This document shows positions 33,796 to 43,100 of a stretch of 64,000 bases of DNA, piece after piece. This DNA comes from Halomicroarcula saliterrae (GTDB lineage: Archaea; Halobacteriota; Halobacteria; Halobacteriales; Haloarculaceae): the NCBI RefSeq assembly GCF_031624395.1, contig NZ_JAMQON010000004.1:1-64000 (forward strand). The letters run 5' to 3'. The notes beneath the pieces are model-generated. The model did not search any database. It had not been told where the DNA came from and saw only the letters and a list, made by a program, of their open reading frames with translations. Both the position numbers and the translations under genes were made by a program. The first letter of the stretch is position 1. Every line of letters starts with the position of its first letter.

Positions 33796-36700
33796 TCAGT
33801 CCCCCATGGTCACTCGCAGGCGATGTGTACCGCTACAGACCAGCGTGTTCTGGGGGAGCGCCTCCTCGGCCTGCCGGCCTGTCAACGCCCGGCGTTCCCC
33901 GCTGGTTTCGACGTACGTAGTCACGTCGAGCGAAGCCGCGACTTCGGCGATACCGTCGATTCTCTCGACCAGCGTCTCGGGGTCGGGGAGCGTCCCGAAC
34001 TCCCAGCCACCGCCGTCGCGCCCCGTCAGCGGGTGCAGATAGTCGTCGAGTTCCCGGCGGATACGCTGTTTCAGCAGCGAGACGCTCTTTACCGTCGGTG
34101 CGCGGACGGTCGCCTCGACCGATATCTCCGCGTATCCCGGCCCTCGGACGACGATATCCATCTCGTCGGACTCGACGACCGTCGCCGGCGCGTGGTCGGT
34201 GAGGGTGTCCCGGACCTGGTGTTTCAGCGCCATCGACGGGACGGGTTTATCCCGTTCGGTCTCCGGGACGATGATGACGGTCACCCTCGTCTCCCCGCCC
34301 GCCGCTGTCGTCTCGCACTTCACGGTCGAGAGCTCGCGGAACTCGGAGAGGGCGACCTGCTCGTAGTCGGCGGGCGTCACCGCTCGGCGGCGGTGTTTCA
34401 GCCGGTTAGCGGACCGCGAGACCAGTGCCTCGATAGACTCCGTGTCGGCGCCGCCGTCGGCCGACTCCGGGTTCGAGACGTCGTCGACGAGCGAGATGGG
34501 GCTTTTCAGGTCGGTAATCGTCCGGGCGTCGACGTTGCCGTCGCTGCCGCCCCCCGTGGTGTACGTCGCACGCACGTTGTCCTGTCCGCTGGGGGGTATC
34601 GCCCCGGCGTCACCGTCACCGAAGTCGACGGTGCCGAGCGTCTTGTTGACGACGTAGTGTCGGTCCGTCGGCCCCGAATCGAGGAAGTCGTCGACGCGCT
34701 GCCAGCGCACCCAGAACGCCGCGAGGTCGCCGCGTTCGTCGGACACCCGGTCGACCGCGTCGGGCCGGTCCGCCAGCAGGTCGCGTCGCTCGCCGGCCGA
34801 CAGCGTCTCGGACTCGTCGACCCAGACGTCGATGCTCATCATGGGAGCGTGGGCACATCGAAACGACTGGTCGTGCGAGCCGTCCGAGGAGCCGAGCACC
34901 TCGTCCTCGACGGTCCGCTTGTTGTAGGCCCAGCGCGTGTTGAGATGGAGCCCTTCGAGCACCGGCGGGGCCGTGGTTCGGCTCGTTCGGTCGGCGGCGG
35001 TCTCGGCCGTCGCCGAGTCACGCGAGCCCTCGGCATCGTCCGGACGGTCGAACTCGTCCTGTGTCGTCCGCACCCGGATCCAGTGACGGCGCCGCCCGAA
35101 CAGCTCGAACGCCGTCGTCTCCGACGGGACGGTCAGCGAGACGATGCCGCGCTCCGTGAACCCCCCGGTTCGGTCGCGGACGTCCAGTTCCGACCACGAG
35201 AACTCCGAGGGTGCCGTACAGTACTCCCACTCCATCCCCGGGTCGAACGACTGGGGGTAGGTCGTGTCCTCGACGGGAGCGAACAGGGTCAACGGACCGT
35301 CGCGGAGCGCGTCGTCGAACCCGAGATACAGTGTCTGGCTCGTGTCGGGGAGGTCACGGAACGGGACGTACGCCTCGGCGTGGTCGGTGAGGTCCTCGCT
35401 GTACGCGGCGTTGTTGTGCCGGAAGACGGCGTCGAACGGCTGGCCGCTGTGTTCGTAGTGGACCGTCACGTCGCCAAAGACCGGCGGGTCGAGGTCACCG
35501 TCGGTGCCGTCGAACCCCTCGACCTCCGGGACGTTCAGTCCCGGCTGACCGTAGTTGCCACTGACCAGCCGTGCCCGAACCCAGACGTTCTCGTGACCCG
35601 AGACGGTCGTCGCCTCGATGTCGTCGGGGACACTGAACGTGACGGTGCCGGCCTCGTGGAACGTGTCCGTGCCGTCCTCGATGTCGCCCAGTTGCACCCA
35701 CCCCTCGCCGTTCCAGTACTCCCAGGAGAGCCGCGGCGCGCCGCCGAGGACGCCGACGTCCGTCCCCCGTCGTCCGGACGCCTCACCGTCGGTTGTCGTA
35801 CCCCCCTCGCCGTCCGCGACGGTAACCGGACCGCCCGGCGGGGCGAACTCCAGCGTGGCGGTGCCGCCGGGTTTGGTGAACGCTTCCTCGCAGGCCACGT
35901 AGAACGCGGTCGGCGGCTGGGGCAGCTCGCCAAGCGGCTTGAGCGGCCCCTTCTCGGCCGACAGCGGCACGTCGTTCGACAGCATGAAGTCGGGATCGAG
36001 CCCCGAGGCGTCGTCCGTCTGGCCCGCGTGCAGCGACAGGTCACGCATCGACACCGAGAGGAGGTCCGCGTCGTCGTCGACGAGCCGACAGCGAAGCCAG
36101 CGGCTCTCGACGCCGTTTATCGTGTGTTCGACGACCTCGCCGGGGAGCTCGAAGGTGGCCTCGTAGGCCGACCCGTCGCTCGCCGTGTGCGCGCTCGCCG
36201 CCTGCGACCCCGCCCCGTCGTCACCGGCCTCGACCCGGTCTCGGAGTCGCTGTTTGTACGCTTCGATGCTGCTCTCGGCGGCGCGGTCCCGACCGGGCCG
36301 GGGCGGGCGGAGCCGGTGCCACCCCTCCTCGCCGGTGGCGTCCTCCCCGTAGTACTCCCAGACGACGGCCTCGGCGAAGGCGTCGTTGTCCACGTCGAGT
36401 TCGGCGGTGACGGCGAACGACGAGCCGGGGTTGAGAGTCAGCGTCTGCCCGCTGGCGACGTAGAGGTGGTGTTGCTGGTCGTCCGTCCCCTCGAACAGTT
36501 CGACTGCGTCGCCGTCGACGACCGCCGAGTGGTCGACGATACTGTCGGCCGCCGGGTCGACGGCGACGGCGTCGGTCAGCGTCGCCCCGGTCGCCTCGAA
36601 CCCGCGGTCGCGCGGGAGCTCGAACAGCTGTGTGTCGTCACCCGACTCCGAGACGGCCTGTGTCCCGCCGGGGATGACCACGTTCCGGTCGAGGTCGTCG

Positions 36701-36966
36701 GGCACGTGGACGGTCAGCGGGACCCGAGCGGCCTTCGGCGGCCGTCGCTCGAAGCCCAGCACGTCCAGAAACGCGATCCGGTGTTTCTCCGGGACGCTGT
36801 TGAGCCGGTTGCGAACGTCGGCCTCGAACGTCGAGAAGATTCGGAGGAGCGTCCGGCCGGTGTCGGCCGTGGTCGGGTCCCACTCGTCCGTGTAGACGTC
36901 GGCCCGCTCCAGGAGAGCCTCGAACAGCGCCTCCTGGTCGCTGTCGTCGACGGTCGGGGGCGTCAC
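33796..36966 (-). CDS. Baseplate J-like wedge protein 2 (large, Afp12-like)
   Basis: This 1056-aa protein belongs to the same broad family as its downstream neighbour. It has the N-terminal DTGRTLLRIFSTFEADVRNRLN motif (about 26-47), several inserted beta domains bearing LSWEYWNGEGWVQL-like strands (four or five copies of an EWEYxxx block), and the C-terminal RSANRLKHRRRAVTPADYEQVA (about 850) that marks baseplate J proteins. It would be the second wedge component of the baseplate. The start overlaps the gp25-like stop by 4 nt (GTGA type). The repeated domains make it longer than most homologs. Confidence 0.87.
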   Translation of the reverse strand: MTPPTVDDSDQEALFEALLERADVYTDEWDPTTADTGRTLLRIFSTFEADVRNRLNSVPEKHRIAFLDVLGFERRPPKAARVPLTVHVPDDLDRNVVIPGGTQAVSESGDDTQLFELPRDRGFEATGATLTDAVAVDPAADSIVDHSAVVDGDAVELFEGTDDQQHHLYVASGQTLTLNPGSSFAVTAELDVDNDAFAEAVVWEYYGEDATGEEGWHRLRPPRPGRDRAAESSIEAYKQRLRDRVEAGDDGAGSQAASAHTASDGSAYEATFELPGEVVEHTINGVESRWLRCRLVDDDADLLSVSMRDLSLHAGQTDDASGLDPDFMLSNDVPLSAEKGPLKPLGELPQPPTAFYVACEEAFTKPGGTATLEFAPPGGPVTVADGEGGTTTDGEASGRRGTDVGVLGGAPRLSWEYWNGEGWVQLGDIEDGTDTFHEAGTVTFSVPDDIEATTVSGHENVWVRARLVSGNYGQPGLNVPEVEGFDGTDGDLDPPVFGDVTVHYEHSGQPFDAVFRHNNAAYSEDLTDHAEAYVPFRDLPDTSQTLYLGFDDALRDGPLTLFAPVEDTTYPQSFDPGMEWEYCTAPSEFSWSELDVRDRTGGFTERGIVSLTVPSETTAFELFGRRRHWIRVRTTQDEFDRPDDAEGSRDSATAETAADRTSRTTAPPVLEGLHLNTRWAYNKRTVEDEVLGSSDGSHDQSFRCAHAPMMSIDVWVDESETLSAGERRDLLADRPDAVDRVSDERGDLAAFWVRWQRVDDFLDSGPTDRHYVVNKTLGTVDFGDGDAGAIPPSGQDNVRATYTTGGGSDGNVDARTITDLKSPISLVDDVSNPESADGGADTESIEALVSRSANRLKHRRRAVTPADYEQVALSEFRELSTVKCETTAAGGETRVTVIIVPETERDKPVPSMALKHQVRDTLTDHAPATVVESDEMDIVVRGPGYAEISVEATVRAPTVKSVSLLKQRIRRELDDYLHPLTGRDGGGWEFGTLPDPETLVERIDGIAEVAASLDVTTYVETSGERRALTGRQAEEALPQNTLVCSGTHRLRVTMGD

Positions 36967-37361
36967 CCATCACCCTCCGTTATGTAGAACGGGTACACCA
37001 TATTCGCCAGGGCGTTCGTCGAGCGGACCCGGTAGTCGATATCGATGAGTATCTTGTTCGGCTCGTCCTCGTCGGTGTAGGCGTCGACGCCCTCGATATC
37101 GATACGGGGCTCCCAGCGGACCAGTGCTTCGCGAACCGAGGTCTCGATGACGTTCAGCGTCGCCGGCGTCGCCGCGGAGTAGACGTGGTCGTGGATATCA
37201 CAGCCAAAGTCCGGGCGCATCACCCGCTCGCCTTTCGCCGTCCCGAGGATGATGCGGATGGATTCGGTGATGTCGTCGTCGGCCGCCGAGAGCTGGATGT
37301 CCCCTCGATGGTCGGGCTTGACGGGGTATGACCACCCCTTTCCCAGAAAGTCCTCCGACAT
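36963..37361 (-). CDS. gp25/GPW-like baseplate protein
   Basis: This 132-aa protein has the gp25 fold: the acidic start SADDDITESIRIILGTAKGERVM, then RPDFGCDIHDHVYS, and VREALVRWEPRIDIEGV. T4 gp25 homologs nucleate sheath polymerisation at the baseplate, and the EPR motif (here WEPRI) is the family signature. It follows the PAAR gene by 3 nt and overlaps the large wedge gene, in normal contractile-system order. Confidence 0.95.
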   Translation of the reverse strand: MSEDFLGKGWSYPVKPDHRGDIQLSAADDDITESIRIILGTAKGERVMRPDFGCDIHDHVYSAATPATLNVIETSVREALVRWEPRIDIEGVDAYTDEDEPNKILIDIDYRVRSTNALANMVYPFYITEGDG

Positions 37362-37364
37362 GGC

Positions 37365-37658
37365 TCAGCCGATGAGGACGGTGGTGTCACCGCTGAGGAT
37401 GGTGTTCGGTGGTCCACTCTCGATTATCTTATCGCCCATCCGTGCGGCGGGCATCCCGTTTATCAGCACGCTGGTCGACCCCTTGCCGACCACGCCGCCG
37501 ACGTGGGGGGCCAGCCCGGAGGTGAGCGGACAGACGTGCATGTCCATCCCGGCACGCCAGGCGGGCTTGCCGCCGATGAGGACGTTCGGGCTGCCTGTGC
37601 CGCCGCTCAACGGCTTCCCGTGAGCGGTCGAGTCGCCGAGTCTGGCTGCTGGTTTCAT
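37365..37658 (-). CDS. PAAR spike-tip protein
   Basis: This 97-aa protein begins KPAARLGDSTAHG, with repeats of the PAAR motif at GGKPAWRAG and NGMPAARMGD and metal-type residues His/Cys in MDMHVCP and APHVGG. PAAR proteins form a zinc-capped cone at the tip of the central spike and can carry effectors. No effector extension is fused here, so cargo would have to travel in the tube lumen or attach separately. It lies between spike and gp25 genes, 3 nt from each. Confidence 0.95.
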   Translation of the reverse strand: MKPAARLGDSTAHGKPLSGGTGSPNVLIGGKPAWRAGMDMHVCPLTSGLAPHVGGVVGKGSTSVLINGMPAARMGDKIIESGPPNTILSGDTTVLIG

Positions 37659-37661
37659 GGG

Positions 37662-38405
37662 TCAGTTGAGCTGGATTATCGCGCCCTTGATCTGGAGCGG
37701 GCCGGTCGCGTTCACGTTCATGAGGCCGCTGCTGTTGAGGTCGAACTTCCCGCTGCTCGAGAAGGTCATCTGCCCGTTACTGTTCAGGTAGATTCCGCCG
37801 TTACTGTTTATTTCGACGGAATTCGACCCGTCGATGGCGATATCGTCGGCGGAGAGAGCGATTTCGCTGTTGGCGTCGACCTCCACGGAGCCGCTCCCGG
37901 AGTCGAGCGTGATGCTGTTGTCGTTGTTCTCGTCGCGGATGCGGATCGTCTCCGATCCGCCCGAATCGTCGATTACGATCTCGTTGCCCGCGCTGGTCTG
38001 GACGGTGATGCTCCCCTCGTCGGCGTCGTCGAAGGCGATCTTGTGGTCGCTACGGGACCGCACCTCTCGGATGTCGTTGTTCCCGTCGCTGTTCTTCTGT
38101 GGCGGTTTCTGCTTCCCGTTCCACAGCGACCCGATGACGAACGGTCTGTGGATGTCACCGTTCTCGAAGGCCACGAGCACCTCGTCCTCGACTTCGGGGA
38201 GGAAGTAGGTCCCGTACTGCTTGCCCGCCATCTCCGTCGCGATTCGGGCCCAGTAGCTCTCGTCGTCGGCGTCACGCCACGGGAAACTGAGCTTCACCCG
38301 TCCGAGGTCCTGTGGGTCCTCGTTGTCGGTGACGATGCCGACCGCGACGCCGTTGATACCGCCCTCGGAGGCCTGTTCACCGCCAAAGAAGTCGCGGTGG
38401 TTCAT
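37662..38405 (-). CDS. Central spike protein, gp5/baseplate V-like
   Basis: This 247-aa protein has an N-terminal OB-fold (GRVKLSFPWRDADDESYWAR, then YFLPEVEDEVLVAFENGD and RPFVIGSLW). A repetitive beta-helix follows (about 140-247) in which short strands alternate with Ser/Asn turns (SVEVDANSEIALSADDIAID). This is the trimeric needle of the tail, the gp5 half of a VgrG. The gp27 half is a separate gene upstream, overlapping by 4 nt. No lysozyme domain is present, as expected for systems with no peptidoglycan target. Confidence 0.93.
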   Translation of the reverse strand: MNHRDFFGGEQASEGGINGVAVGIVTDNEDPQDLGRVKLSFPWRDADDESYWARIATEMAGKQYGTYFLPEVEDEVLVAFENGDIHRPFVIGSLWNGKQKPPQKNSDGNNDIREVRSRSDHKIAFDDADEGSITVQTSAGNEIVIDDSGGSETIRIRDENNDNSITLDSGSGSVEVDANSEIALSADDIAIDGSNSVEINSNGGIYLNSNGQMTFSSSGKFDLNSSGLMNVNATGPLQIKGAIIQLN

Positions 38406-39430
38406 CCGGACACCTCGGTTGCCTCGAAGGTCGTTCGGTAGCCGCTGGCACCCATCCGGTGGGTCGCGTTGGTGACGTGGTAGGTCCCGGAGAACCGCGA
38501 CCCGAGCTCCGCCAGGTCGACCGTTACCCCCGCCCGGAGCTCGGGAATCCCGTCGGTCTCACCGTGTGCCTGTACGGTTCCGCCGGACAGCTGATTCAGC
38601 TTCGTTTCGGCTATCTGTTCCGCTTCGTCGCGTGACATGGCTGGTATTCTGAAAACCTCCTTGTGTGTCGCAGTGCTGCTGCCCGCGGTCACCGTCAGCT
38701 CCTCTTTCTTTTTGACGTCCCACGACCGGACCTCGACCTGGTAATTCTGTCGTCGGTCCGTTATCTCGCCGAAGAAGTCGTGGAGGTCCTCCCCGTACCA
38801 CAGCTCCGCGATCGGGTCCGAGTCGTTAGCCCGTGAGGAGCGCGGAACCACCTTCGCAGAGTCCCGCTCGGCGTAAAACTCGAACCCGTAGGCAGTGGCA
38901 AGCTGGTCGACGAACTGGTAGTCGCTGCGGTCGTCCTGGATGAGCTTCTCCCGCTTGATGTCGGCGCTCTCGACGGTCACCGACGAGAAAGAGTACGACG
39001 ACAGCACGTCGTCGATGGCATCGCCGATGGTCGTGTCCGTCCAGGACGTGGAGTTCGACCCCTGCATCATCTCCCACAACAGGCCGTACCCCGACACCTG
39101 CACCGACGGGCCGCGGTCGGTGGTGAACTCGGTGTTGATAGACTGTATCTTCCCGGTCAACAGGTCGGTCAACTGTCCGTCGTCGCCGTACCCCATCGCT
39201 ATCTCGACGTCCGTCCCGATGCTGAAGCGGTCCCAGTCCAGCCCGGCGAACTGGTCGCGCTCCTCGTCGAACGGGTAGTTCAGGGTGAAGGAGAACCGGT
39301 CGGCGCCGTCGAAAGTCGTCTCGACGACCAGGTCGGCGATTCGGCCGCCGGGCTCCTGAAACTTCTCGCTGCCGACGGTAACGTTGAACCGCGGCGAGTA
39401 CGCCGGATGGTTGTTGATGCTCGAAGACAT
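38402..39430 (-). CDS. gp27-like hub protein (late control D family)
   Basis: This 342-aa protein is the hub half of a split VgrG: an N-terminal domain with FNVTVGSEKFQ and VVETTFDGADRFSFTLNYPF, then DVEIAMGYGDDGQLTDLLTG (about 75-95), and a later LIQDDRSDYQFVDQLATAYG (about 165). It forms the trimeric adaptor between the tube and spike. It is 2 nt after the LysM gene and overlaps the spike gene, so the three are translated together. Confidence 0.92.
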   Translation of the reverse strand: MSSSINNHPAYSPRFNVTVGSEKFQEPGGRIADLVVETTFDGADRFSFTLNYPFDEERDQFAGLDWDRFSIGTDVEIAMGYGDDGQLTDLLTGKIQSINTEFTTDRGPSVQVSGYGLLWEMMQGSNSTSWTDTTIGDAIDDVLSSYSFSSVTVESADIKREKLIQDDRSDYQFVDQLATAYGFEFYAERDSAKVVPRSSRANDSDPIAELWYGEDLHDFFGEITDRRQNYQVEVRSWDVKKKEELTVTAGSSTATHKEVFRIPAMSRDEAEQIAETKLNQLSGGTVQAHGETDGIPELRAGVTVDLAELGSRFSGTYHVTNATHRMGASGYRTTFEATEVSG

Positions 39431-39432
39431 GG

Positions 39433-40101
39433 CTACAGCGGCGGCAGTTCCAGTTTCTGACCGGCCTCGATGTCACGGGGATTGGCCAGCCCGTTGTGCT
39501 CCGCGATGGTGCGCCAGTGGGCCGGGTCGCTGTACTCCTCGGACGCGATGAGCCATAGCGTGTCGCCCTCGCTGACAGTCCAGACTTTGGTCTTGTCCGT
39601 CGACTCTGGGGAGACCTCGGACTTGTGATAGTCCGCCGTTTTGAACTCCTGAAAGACGATGGACACCCGGGCGCGAACCGGGACACCGCTCGGCAGAAAC
39701 TTGGTGAACTGCTTGTTCGCGCTGTGGACCAGTGCCGTGAAGTCGATGCCTTTCCCCCAGACGAACCGGCAGACCGGCGGGGCGTGCAACTCCCCGTCGA
39801 CGGACAGCAAAAGGTCGATGTACTTCGTGTACTGCTCGCGTACGTCGACCGCCTCGACCGACTGCGAGTCGCCGACCTTGTCAGTGGTGTCGAAAAACAG
39901 CTCCATCGACAGCCGCTCGGCGTTGCCGTCGACGAACTGCTGGACTGACGCCCCCGACCCGGTCGCCTTCAACTCGCCGTAGTTGACGCTCTTTTCCAGC
40001 GTGTAGGAGTTGGGGTTGAACTTACAGTCTATCGTCGTGTTCTCGTGGTTTCCGTTCAGGATGATGATCTGCGCTTTCTCGAGTTGACCTGAGCTACCCA
40101 T
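39433..40101 (-). CDS. LysM tail-tube initiator protein (Afp7-like)
   Basis: This 222-aa protein starts with ILNGNHENTTIDCKFNPNSYTLEKS, the tube-initiator (T4 gp53/Afp7-type) domain. It ends with a LysM motif (about 172-220: WTVSEGDTLWLIASEEYSDPAH, then LANPRDIEAGQKLELP). In contractile systems this protein links the hub to the first tube ring and baseplate. It abuts the stop of the 1779-aa gene. The match in position and architecture to bacterial homologs is good. Confidence 0.92.
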   Translation of the reverse strand: MGSSGQLEKAQIIILNGNHENTTIDCKFNPNSYTLEKSVNYGELKATGSGASVQQFVDGNAERLSMELFFDTTDKVGDSQSVEAVDVREQYTKYIDLLLSVDGELHAPPVCRFVWGKGIDFTALVHSANKQFTKFLPSGVPVRARVSIVFQEFKTADYHKSEVSPESTDKTKVWTVSEGDTLWLIASEEYSDPAHWRTIAEHNGLANPRDIEAGQKLELPPL

Positions 40102-43100
40102 CTAAAATCCCCTCCGTTGGCGTTCGATCCGCCGTTTCCGTTCGAGCTTCCGATACAGGATATCCACCAGCCGGTCGACGTCGGCGTTGAGCTGCATCGA
40201 CTGCTCGCTCAACTGGACGTCGATGCCGCGGAGCCGGCTGTCGGCCCGTTCAGTGGTGTCGGCCGACCGGTCGGCCGGCCGGTCCGACAGCGCGGACCCG
40301 ACGTCACCGTCCGGTCGCCCGCGGCTGTCGAACGACGACTCGCCGAAGACGTCATCCGAGGGCCCGTTTCTCCCGGTACCGGGGTCCGTCGGGGAGGCCG
40401 GGCCGCGTCTGTCGGATCCCCCGGCAACCGCCCCGCCGGCGGCGCCAGCCCGCTCGCTGGGGAACTCCGCCGTGTACGACTGCGATTTCTCGCTGTCCTC
40501 CAGCGTCTCGGCGGTGCTACCGCTCCGGGCGGACGCTTCGGCCGTATCGGTGGACTGTCCCTGTTGGTACACGAGAGAGGTGTCGGTCTGTGGCTCCGGT
40601 GTGGTCGTCCGCTCGGTACTACTCGCGTGCGCTCCGTCGTCCGATACGTTGTATTCAGACACTTCTCTATTATATTTAATAGTTTCGGCAAATGACTTTT
40701 CGCCGGTCGACAGCACGCCGACCTCCGTCGACGGGCGACGCCGTGACACGGTAGCGGTCGCGTCCGCTGTCGCCGAGCGGTCCCGAGCAGTCGTCAGTGT
40801 CCCGACAGACGCTCGGTCGCCGACCGGCGTCTGACGGTCCGGTTCCGAACCTGCCACGGGCTCGCGGCGGCCGGGTTGTGAAGGAGTACCGGCAACGGCA
40901 TTCCCGTCGACCGTTCCGTCGGTCGCTGCCGACTCGCCGGGCGGCGTCCGGCGCACGTCAGTTCGGGCACTGCCACCGGTCTCGGTGCCAGCGTCGTCCG
41001 ACCCTTCGACGCCGTTTCGGCCGGTGGCCCCATCCACGCGTGGCCCGCCAGCAGTGGGGTCGGGAGTCGTCTTCGCGGAGCGCTGTCGGTCGACAGTGTC
41101 GACGCTCGTCGGAGAAAGTTGTCGGGTAACGGTGTCGATGCTCGTCGCGGCGAGCCGGTCGGCACCGTCGACGGTCGTCACAGAGCGCTGTTGGTTGTCG
41201 GTGTCGACGCTCGGCGCGGAACGCTGGTCGGCAGCGTTGACGGTTGGCGCGGAACGCTCTCGGGTGGCGGTGTCGACGCTCGGAGCGGAACGCTGGTCGG
41301 CAGCGTTGGCGGTTGGCGCGGAACGCTGGTCGGCAGCGTTGGCGGTTGGCGCGGAACGCTGGTCGGCAGCGTTGGCGGTTGGCGCGGAACGCTGTCGGGT
41401 GACGGTGTCGACGCTCGTCGCGGAACGCTGGTCGGGAGCGTTGACGGTTGGCGCGAAACGCTCTCGGGTGACGGTGTCGACGCCCGGCGCGAAACGCTCC
41501 CGGTTGGCGGTGTCGGCGGTCGGCGCGGAACGTTGGTCGGCAGCGTTGACGGTTGGTGCGGAACGCTCCCGGTTGGCGGTGTCGGCGGTCGTCGCGGAAC
41601 GCTGTGGGTCGACAGCGTCGACGCCCGTCATCGCGGGTTGCCGTCGGTTGGCGGTGTCGACCCCAATCGTCGCAGACCGGTGGCCGTTCGACGCATCCGG
41701 CGGCAGCGAACCCAGCCGCCATCGCCGGGCCGGCGTCTCGTCCGCGGACTGTCCAGACTCGACAGCGGTGGCCAGCGGACTGGCAGAGGACCGACTGCCG
41801 GCCTCGGCCCGCTGGACGGCGTTGGTAGACCGTGGGTCCCCGACCGGCGACTCGGCGACGGTCCCCGCCAATGGGTCTGACTCGGATGGTGGGCTGGACT
41901 GCTCGACGCTAGTCGGGACACCCTCTCGGCGGTTGGACCGGTCCTCGGCGTCGACCGGAGACGGGTCGGTGCGGCCGGTGTCTGGAGTGGTCGACCGGCC
42001 GGCCGGCGTCCCCGTCGCCGGGTCGTGAGTCGTCGGACGCTCGGTAGCTTCGGAAGCGGCCTGTGACCTCGCCGGGCCACCGACGGACGTCCGCGGCGCC
42101 TGCAACCGGGAGATGTGGCCGTTCCCTCTGGGCGTATCGACTGCCCCCCCTAGTGAGGTGGCCGGCGTCTCACTGCTGGACTGGGGCAGGGTCGATACCC
42201 TCGCCGGTGAGGGAGCGGACCCGTCGGCGTCGCCGCTGACGGGCGCGTACTCGCGTCGGTGTGGCGTCCCGAGCATCGACTGGGCCCGGCTCGTCCGCTC
42301 GACGACACCGGGACTGACGCCGGAGACCGCAGCGTCGGTGCGAGTCAGGCCGGTCGCACCATCCAGCGGGGACCCCGCCCAGCCCGCCGACGGGTCCCCA
42401 GCGGGAGACCGCCCGTTGGTGTCGGATACGCCGAAGTGGGCAGCGGCCGAGGACCGTCGAAGCGGCGCCGTATCGGGGCGGTTCCGGCTGTCAGCGTCGG
42501 CACCCGACATCGCATCGACTTTCGACCCGTCACGTCCCGCCGCCCCCGACACCGGGTCGACGTCTCCGGGTTCAGCTACCGCCACTTCCGACACCGGGTC
42601 GTCGACATCGTGCCCCGACGACGCGACTCGGGAGCCAGCGGTGGAGACGCCGGTCTCCTGCCGTGCCACCGAGGAATCGCCCCCAACAGTGTTGCCCGGC
42701 GTCGTCGCGCGGGACGCAGCAACTCGGCGCGGAGCCGACGGCCGCTGTGTATCCCCGGCGTCCGACGAGGGCTGCTGGCGGGTCACGCGACGACGCGTCG
42801 AATCCGGCAGTCGCTGCACCGCTGTGGCCCGCGAGTGGGACCCGACAGCGCGTCGGCCCGGCGCCGCAGTCGTGACGTCGTGGACCGACCGCGTTCGGTG
42901 TTCCAGATCGGGCGTGGCGAACTCGCCGCCGGTGTGTGGCCGGGTGGTCGCGCGGGTTGACGACTGGCCGGTTCCACCGGTGTCGACGCTCGCCGACGAC
43001 CACTCGTCGTCGGCAGTGACGGGGCGCTCGCGGTACTGGTCGGTCGTCGACAGCGGGCGGCCAGCTGACGGGGGCGACTGCGCAGGCGTCTCCGATTTTT

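Noticed and set aside
33565-36987. Plus-strand open frame of 1140 codons opposite the large wedge gene
   Set aside because: It is antisense to a clear baseplate J-like protein and reads as a composition shadow without motifs.
41075-41675. Regular 33-bp repeats resembling a CRISPR array
   Set aside because: The repeats are contiguous with no spacers, in frame within a protein, and there are no cas genes.
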